From: Desarmillaria ectypa
Lineage: Eukaryota; Basidiomycota; Agaricomycetes; Agaricales; Physalacriaceae
Assembly: GCA_030407005.1 (NCBI GenBank)
Contig: JAUDYN010000002.1
Coordinates: forward strand, 2,914,001 to 2,978,000
DNA length: 64,000 nt
Direction of reading: 5' to 3'
Positions 57,413 to 64,000 of this stretch are shown here, piece by piece. The notes under the pieces were generated by a model, which searched no databases, was not told the origin of the DNA, and saw only the letters and a program-made list of their open reading frames with translations. A program made the translations under genes and the position numbers. How positions within the stretch are numbered: position 1 is the first letter of the stretch; every line of letters begins with the position of its first letter.

Positions 57413-60400
57413 ATGATATACGGTACTCATTATGCCGTGAAGACCAAAGACCTCTTGGGATTGGTAAACCAGTTACACAGTCTAGAGTATATTTTGCTTA
57501 ATAAATCGACAACAGCACTTTACGAGAATTGACATTTATTCCCCAGTGCTCAGCGAGACCTTGACCTTCCACGTATCGCAGTAATAGGAAACCAAAGCGC
57601 TGGTTTGTGCTGCTCTCAATTTGGAACTCGGTGCTTATAGGCGGTCAGGAAAATCGAGCGTCGTAGAGGCTATATCAGGGGTAAGCCGCTCCGTATGCCT
57701 GGAGTCTTTCCCGCGTTACTTAAAATTCCTTATTTCAGATCAACGTTCCAAGAGACGCTGGAACATGTATTCGCTGCCCCATGGAATGTCGCTTATCCTC
57801 ATCCTCAACACCATGGCAATGCAAGGTTTCCATCAGGCGGGAATTCGACAAGAACGGAGAACATATAGATAATATATCAGAGACGCCTTTTGGTAGAGTT
57901 ATAACGGACAAGTCTGGTGTTGAACCTCTTCTCAGGCGCGCGCAGCTATCCATTTTGAACCCTATGATCCCTGTCAAGAAAATCCTGGCTTCGACGCCGG
58001 AAGAGCTCACTAATTGGTCCAAAGAATCTCAGGACATGCAACCCTTTTCGCGTAATGTCGTTTTCGTGGATTTGAGTGGGCCGGAATTGACTGATCTTTC
58101 TTTCATTGATCTTCCTGGTGACGCTTATTGGCTCTGCCTCCATACGCACGCTCATGGTGGACTAATAGGTTTAATCCAGAATGCTGAAAATAACATTGTC
58201 AGCCTCGTAGAAGACCTTGTAGTATCGCACATCAAAGGGAACTGTCTGATATTGGTCATTCTTCCGATGACGGGTATACAATCGCTTACGCTGTCAATGT
58301 GATTGAACAGCTAATCCTCCTCCTAGATGACATAGAAAACCAGAAGGCTGTACAGCTGGCTCGAAGACAAGGTCCTAAAGGTCGACGTACCATTGGTATG
58401 CAAATACAGTGGATAACTTCAAGGTCTTCTGTTCATGAAGCGCAGGTGTCTTGACAAAACCCGATATGCTTACTGCTGGTTCTACCAAAGCTCTGGACTT
58501 ATGGCTAGATGTGATCGAAGGACGTCGTCATCCTCTCACTCATGGCTACTACTGCACCAGGCAACCTGATGACAAGGACAGAGAAGAATCCATCACACCT
58601 GAGCAGGCTCGAGCCAAAGAAAAATTATTTTTTGAAACCACTCTTCCCTGGTCAAAATGTACTCAAAAGAAGCGATTCGGCACCGACAACTTGATCGATA
58701 CTCTGAGTCGTCTTCTCATCCGAGTCATTAACGAAACGTTAGTGCTCTTCTTTTCGTTCGGAATCTGGTTGTTCATCATGTATGCAGTCTCCCCGTTATC
58801 CGATCAGAGGCAATGGAAGTGTTAGATGAATGCTGTACGGAGCTCACCACAATCCCTACAGCAATCAATGAAGAACCCGCGACATACATGCTAAAACTTG
58901 TCTCTCTACTGAGGTGCAAAGCCTCGTCCGTGGTCGATCAGACGCAAGTCGTTTGATCCACGAGAACCGACAGGCTTTTAAAGATTTGAAAATCGCAATC
59001 CGACGTACTGCACCAAACTTTGTCCCTGTGGAGGATGACCAGCCTCAGCCTGCCATGGTTAACTCCCTGGAAGACGGGGAAGAAGAAGTTCTGGCTCCAG
59101 AACTTAGCACAGACGAGCCCTTCACGTTGACTGACATGAAGCGTCATATTCAATCGTAAGTTTCACTTTGCATGAGAGAATGGTTCTTGGTGCTTTTAGA
59201 TCCCTAACCCGCGAGCTTCCCAATAATGTACCTTTCGAGGCCAAAGTTGAATTAATTACTGCTTTCCAAACTACGTGGTACGCCTCTGTCATGAACTGCT
59301 TCAATCGCGTGCAAGGGTGCACGTATGAAGTCTTGATGGGGTGTATCGAAAGAGACTTTGCTCGTTATACAATCTTAAAAGGACATCCAAAGTAGGTTAA
59401 CACACTTCTGCCCCAATATGCTTTCTGATCTCTGTTCCTAGGGCATTCATCATGGAATTGATGAATGACTGCCACATGACTTGCTTGGTTGTCCTGAATG
59501 CCACGCTAGAGGTTGAGAAGAGCCCATTCACGCAAAACACGCACTACCTCGAGGATCCAACCGATAAATGGCTAGCAAAACACAAAAACATTCGAGCGGG
59601 GAGGATCAATGGCTCAATGGAGCCCCCAGCGAAGAGACAGAAGATTAAAGCGCGCGCAACTTCGATGCAACCCGGGCTTACCGATGTCTTTGCTGGACGA
59701 GCTGAAACGTCCAAAGCGTCCCAGCAGGTCAATGGCACCACATCGACGCAGGCAGAGGGCGCCCCCGGAGTTTGTTAGTGGTGTATCTTTCTCTCCGAAT
59801 GACTGATGCAAGCGTCTCTCTAGTCCAATTCGGCGGTACTGGCACCCCCAAATCACCATTCGTACTTGCTTCTCCTGCACCAGCAGCGGCCACTCAGCCT
59901 GTGCAAGCTCCATTGTTATCTGATCCTGATATTGCCGCAAAGGCTGAGAAAGTTCAGGAGGCATTGGCTGCATTGGCTGCCCTTGGCTACGCAGGCTTGA
60001 AGCCTGAAGATTTGGGGAAATTGAATCCTACGGACATGTTCGAGACGGAGCTCGGGGTAATGGCAGAGGTACGGGGGTACTTCCAGGTCGTGTACAAGGT
60101 GTGTCTTATCATCTTGCTAATGAATCTTAAGAGACTGATAGATGTATTCAAGCGTGTTATCGACAACATACCGTCCTTCATAGATCTACTGTTTGTCAGA
60201 AAGGTGGCGGAAGAGTTGCAGCCCTTCCTGATCTCCAAATTCGGCTTGGGAACTGCTGCCGCGAATGAGAGATGCGGCAGGTACCTGGAGGAGGATCCGG
60301 CGCTGGTCGCTCGGCGGGAGGAACTGGCTAGTCGGAAGAAACGTCTGATGAACGTACACAAGGAGCTTATCAGCTTCGGGATATCGACGCAGGCGCAAAC

Positions 60401-60560
60401 GGAACAGGGTTTCATGTCTAGAGGTTTCTTTTTTGCACTGCTTATACCCTTGCCTCATCATCCGGCCCTCCCAACGTCTTCAGAATGGACGTCCGTTACT
60501 GCCCATCATTACCATCTCGCGAATGTCGACAATACCCTGTCGCAACATACTCCAAGCTGA
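57413..60560 (+). CDS. Dynamin-like GTPase (Mx/DRP family)
   Basis: Dynamin-family GTPases assemble on and remodel membranes. ATG 57413 starts MIYGTHYAVKTKDLLGLVNQ. The G1 loop is RIAVIGNQSAG joined to KSSVVEAISG by a 46-nt intron (57603-57648). The next exon has INVPRDAGTCIRCPMECRL (the switch region), then LSFIDLPG (G3) and GVLTKPD (G4). The middle/stalk domain includes HENRQAFKDLKIAIRRTAPN. After a poorly conserved linker, the GED-like end has VIDNIPSFIDLLFVRKVAEE and RKKRLMNVHKELISFG. Many introns split the gene. The last residues after SFG, and the stop at about 60560, are uncertain. No PH or Pro-rich domain is seen, which favours Mx-like or fungal-specific paralogues over Vps1 or Dnm1. 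Confidence 0.83.
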
Positions 60561-61279
60561 GGAGTCCCGAGCCCGAGCTTGTACGCAGAGTAATCGTCTT
60601 GCCTGATCTAGAGGTGAATATATTGGCTCTCTGGATACTTAACATACGAATAGAGTTGTGTCACTATATAGCTGTATACGCCGGTGAATTGACGTTGTTG
60701 TGCGGTTTATAGAGCAATAGAATAGATGTTTTTGGAGAGGTTGTATGTATAACCCGTGTTCATATTAATATTATATGTAACGCAAATGACTCAGGCTTCA
60801 GATCCTTTTACGAATAGAAGCAAACAGCTTCCCGTGCTTCCTTCACTACACTAAAAATATGGACAGCGACGAACACACCGTGTGTACCGTGAGTACGATT
60901 ACGACTACCTGTCTCCCTGGATCGTTGCTGAAAGCGGCATGTTCATAGGTCCAATCAGACTGTCGCTGCTCAAGCCTCATTGTAGAGGCCGATCACAAGT
61001 CTAGTATCCGACGACAGCCCTTCTACAGGGTTACCTGCAAAGCGGGAACATATCCCGTTCTATAGTTATGAAGATGTCTATTTCCCTTTCGTCACGTTCG
61101 AGCAAAACTTACGTTGCAAAAAATTATGAAATGAGTACTTGCTACTCATACCAGACGTACAAGAAAAGGATCTGAAATAAAATGGAGATTTACGAGTACA
61201 ACGAAACTTCGGTGCTTTCCAACAGAACAGATATCGAATGCAAACAGAATTTTCAGAGAAAATGGAAAGTTTAGTCCTT
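60561..61279. other. Convergent intergenic region
   Basis: It lies between the stops of the dynamin-like and KH genes. AT-rich, no coding signal seen. Confidence 0.5.
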
Positions 61280-62605
61280 TCATGAAGACGACTGAGCACG
61301 AAGTTGCTTTTGCTTCTCCTGCTCCAAGCGCTGTGAAGACCGTCAGTAACCATATCACAACAGGGTCGAAGGGACACTCACATGATAAAGCAGCTGTACA
61401 GCCATCTGTATATTTGATGGCTGGCCAGTGATGACAACCAAGCGTTCTCCCTCCCCGCCTGGCGATGCAGCTGGTATTCCCGGACCGACTCCGACAGCTC
61501 CAGGCTCCATGATCTTAATCTGGCTGGCGCTCATATGCCTGATTTCGTTGATCTTGCTGCCACCCTTGCCGATGATACAGCCGACGAAATCATTAGGGAT
61601 ATATATCTGCTGTGTTTGCATCTGCTGTGGAGGGTTGTGATGGGATGGCGGGGAATATGGGTTCGAGTACCCAGGGACGTATGACGAACCGCTGTATGGT
61701 CGGCGAGAGTGGCTGGTAGGTCGGTAGGAAGAGTTGGAAGCAGACGGCATGCGTTCTTGAGCTTCGATCAATATAGTGCCGATGTAGTAGGTTGCTATAT
61801 GGATGGCGTCGGCGACCCCGGCAACACTGAGCACTCGCTTTGATAAAAGTTAATACCTAGAGTTAAAGTTGCATTGAGGACAGACCTCAGTGGATCCAGG
61901 GAGCATCCCTTCACTCGCGTTAAGGCGTGCCCCACTGGCGTCTTGTATTTCCTTAATCTTGGATCCCTGCTTGCCAATGACTGACCCCATTCTGGAGTTG
62001 GGGATCATAAACTTGATAGTCACAGCACGGCTGCCAGGGACCGATGGTGTGTCAAAAGGTTCGTCATTAATCCTCCGCACAATAAGTCCAAAGGCCTATG
62101 CACGTTCAGAAAATCAATCAAGTATATCAAACGAAAGACACACCTTTGAGACAGCGTCGAGCGGCCCACTGACATTAAGAATACGCTCAGGGTTCCCAGG
62201 TATGCTTTCGGAAACGACGACACGAGCACCGCTTTTCTCCCTGATCTCGTTTACATGAGAGCCGCCCTTGCCAATGATAATCGAGGCGTCTTGAGTGACG
62301 ATGAGGCATCGCATGTGTATGTTAGCTGAAGGTGTGCTACTAGTCGAAGACGAGTCTGCACTGTTCGGCGCAGCATCGACATCATCATTGGACTTGGATT
62401 TAGTAGAACCTGGAGTAGACGAAGGCGAGGCGGCAGATGCGTCAGTCATGGTCACGTCAGTCTGGGTGAGGCGAGCAACTGAACCTGAAGGATTAGAGTC
62501 ATCCGAGGAAACAGCTGCGCCGGTATTTGCCCGTTTGTTGTGCTTCTGTTGTTCAGAGTCGGAGGGCGACCGAGAGCGCTTGCGAGTCGAGTCAGCGTCT
62601 GGCAT
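61280..62605 (-). CDS. Triple KH-domain RNA-binding protein (PCBP/Pbp2/Rnc1-like)
   Basis: KH domains bind single-stranded RNA; relatives regulate mRNA stability and translation. The start is the ATG at 62605 (MPDADSTRKRSRSPSDSEQQ); a longer non-ATG frame is ignored. After an acidic, Ser/Thr-rich N-terminus comes KH1, MRCLIVTQDASIIIGKGGSH (IIGKGG loop). KH2 has IKFMIPNSRMGSVIGKQGSK (VIGKQG). KH3 has IYIPNDFVGCIIGKGGSKIN (IIGKGG). Between KH2 and KH3 is a Ser/Pro/Tyr-rich linker. The last exon reads RLEQEKQKQLRAQSSS, stop 61280-61282. Three introns are needed. The three GXXG loops are intact, so RNA binding is expected. Confidence 0.92.
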
Positions 62606-63655
62606 GGCGAAAACGATAGACGGCAAAGGTCAACGACAGCAAGGATTCAAGATATTGTTAGTGTTCTCTCCGTTGAATGCAGGGACTTGGGATGGGGGTT
62701 CAGGAGGGAGTCTAATGGACAGGTATGGGGTATGGTGTGAGGGGGGGCGGAGTTGGAGGAAGGGTTGCGGCACAAAAATGCTACATACCTTACAGTTTTC
62801 TGGACTATCCAGCTACCAGATATGTCTCTGTCCCTCTGTCGTTCAGCGACAAGATGGTGGTAAATGGCCAAGACGAACGTAGCCCCCCATCGCGCAGGCC
62901 ATTTGATCAGCCACAGTAAACATGTGTCAATTACAATGCACAGCCTTTTCTACCTAGTACTCTTATTGAGAACTTGATAAAGATACCATCCATGACAATT
63001 GCATGACATGTCAGCCGTTATAATGCCCATATCAAACTGTTCAATCTAAGTCTGCAGTTTTCTTTTGAGCGATACCATAAAAAAGTCACAAGGTACTTGC
63101 TTGCTGAATTAGAGTATGTTCGTGTAGACAACGTTCCTAGGCTAAAACTGTCGGCATCTCAATTTTCATAGTATTGAATGTGTACCTTTAGCACTGGCCT
63201 ACTGACCGTGATATCCCCGGGCAGTTAACTTGCTCGCACATTATACTCTTGCGAGTACGGAAGACATTGAAAAAATCATCTGTTGCCTAGCACAGTGATA
63301 ATGAAACGATGGGACTTGATTAATCAGTTTCATGAGTAACCATGCGCGAACTTGTAGCTAAAGCGCTGAACTGATCTTCTTTGATATCAAGTTCGTTGAC
63401 GTGGGAGTGAGTATGATACAAGCCATAAACGCTACAATCATTGTTTGAGGGGCAGCTACAGAAAATTAAGAACTCAAATGAGCGCTATATCCAACTCTCT
63501 TTTTATATAATTAGGTAGAGAAGGAAGATCAAAAATATATCTTGGATACAGAGATGTCGAAATGTGCACGGAACAAAACTGTAAACGCAAATGCGAAAAC
63601 AAGATTAGACAGAAGGCCAAAAGAGTACGATAAACACAAAGCGAGGGTATTAAAA
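62606..63655. other. Intergenic region upstream of the KH gene
   Basis: Both flanking genes are on the minus strand. The stretch includes the KH-gene promoter and the 3' end of the right-edge gene. No gene is recognised; scattered short frames on the plus strand have no domains. Confidence 0.45.
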
Positions 63656-64000
63656 TCATAATAGCGGCATCGTTTCACATGAGTTATCGTCGTCGTCGAC
63701 ATGTTCAACTTTGTGACCTGGGTCAGATGGCTCGCATGGTTCATCAGGATTGGCCGAGGTTGACTCAGAAGGACACGGTTGTTCGTGTGCAGTATATAGC
63801 GGTAGAGGGATGGAATCGGGTTTGCGGTCACCGTTAGAGTAGAAAAGTTGCGAGTAGGCGGGAAGTGCAGTCTCGGAATGACCGGAAGAGATGGCCGGCA
63901 ATGACTCTGCGAAAGGAATGACCATGGATTGTGATGGAACGGGCAGTGGAGAAGAGTGTGCCGATAGAGGCGGAGGCGGAGGAACGTGAGCGAATCGGAG
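63656..64000 (-). CDS. 3' end of a proline-rich protein (partial at right edge)
   Basis: The frame is open from the right edge to the stop at 63656-63658 and encodes at least 114 residues. It is rich in Pro and Ser, includes VPPPPPLSAHSSPLPVPSQ, then LPAYSQLFYS and PLPLYTAHEQP, and ends with an acidic tail DDDDNSCETMPLL. The two Pro-x-Tyr-like motifs and the dileucine end suggest a trafficking-related tail, such as those of arrestin-like adaptors, but this is only a guess. The N-terminal part lies beyond the window. Confidence 0.5.
   Translation of the reverse strand, partial: LRFAHVPPPPPLSAHSSPLPVPSQSMVIPFAESLPAISSGHSETALPAYSQLFYSNGDRKPDSIPLPLYTAHEQPCPSESTSANPDEPCEPSDPGHKVEHVDDDDNSCETMPLL

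Noticed and set aside
1..64000. CRISPR arrays, phage or bacterial defence islands, LTR retrotransposons
   Set aside because: No direct-repeat/spacer pattern, no reverse transcriptase or integrase motifs and no paired LTRs were seen; the window is ordinary fungal nuclear DNA.

Overview
This is a nuclear genomic window from a filamentous basidiomycete, most likely an Agaricomycete (mushroom-forming fungus). The signs are dense genes split by many 45-60 nt GT-AG introns, pyrimidine-rich leaders in front of several start codons, a Pleurotus/Grifola-type peptidyl-Lys metallopeptidase, a DUF6535-type protein, a multi-exon Mx-like dynamin and a CCCH-RBR ubiquitin ligase. Nothing prokaryotic (operons, CRISPR, Shine-Dalgarno sites) is present. 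All protein names come from motif recognition by eye; no database search was run. Layout, left to right: the 5' part of TAH18 (cut by the left edge); a single-pass Ser-rich membrane protein; an AT-rich gap with nested palindromes; a Zn2Cys6 transcription factor; a decayed copy of the 3' end of the next gene; a SAC2/INPP5F-like phosphoinositide phosphatase divergent from an ERF2-like DHHC palmitoyltransferase; a four-TM protein of unknown role; UBC9 and SNU13 in tandem; a 2.6 kb non-coding stretch; EPL1 (NuA4 subunit); a gamma-glutamylcyclotransferase; a small membrane protein divergent from proteasome beta-5 (PRE2); an AAT-family amino acid permease; a 2.6 kb gap; a C2HC plus three-LIM protein; a damaged DUF6535 gene; a Sam37/metaxin-like gene; an intron-containing tRNA-Phe; DSK2/ubiquilin; a BAHD acyltransferase; the M35 metallopeptidase; a 2 kb gap; the CCCH-RBR E3 ligase; a gene with a degenerate retropepsin-like fold; mS38/COX24 divergent from the dynamin-like GTPase; a triple-KH RNA-binding protein; and the 3' end of a proline-rich protein cut by the right edge. 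Function: most genes are conserved housekeeping genes. The ubiquitin/SUMO/proteasome theme (UBC9, PRE2, DSK2, RBR ligase) is notable but the genes are scattered and need not be coregulated. The accessory genes are the permease, DUF6535 relict, BAHD enzyme, secreted protease, RBR ligase and dynamin. I did not find a convincing new multi-gene system. The best leads are the apparently protease-dead retropepsin-like gene at about 54.5-56.1 kb, the multiply broken DUF6535 gene, the decayed SAC gene fragment, and a 14-nt micro-exon in DSK2.
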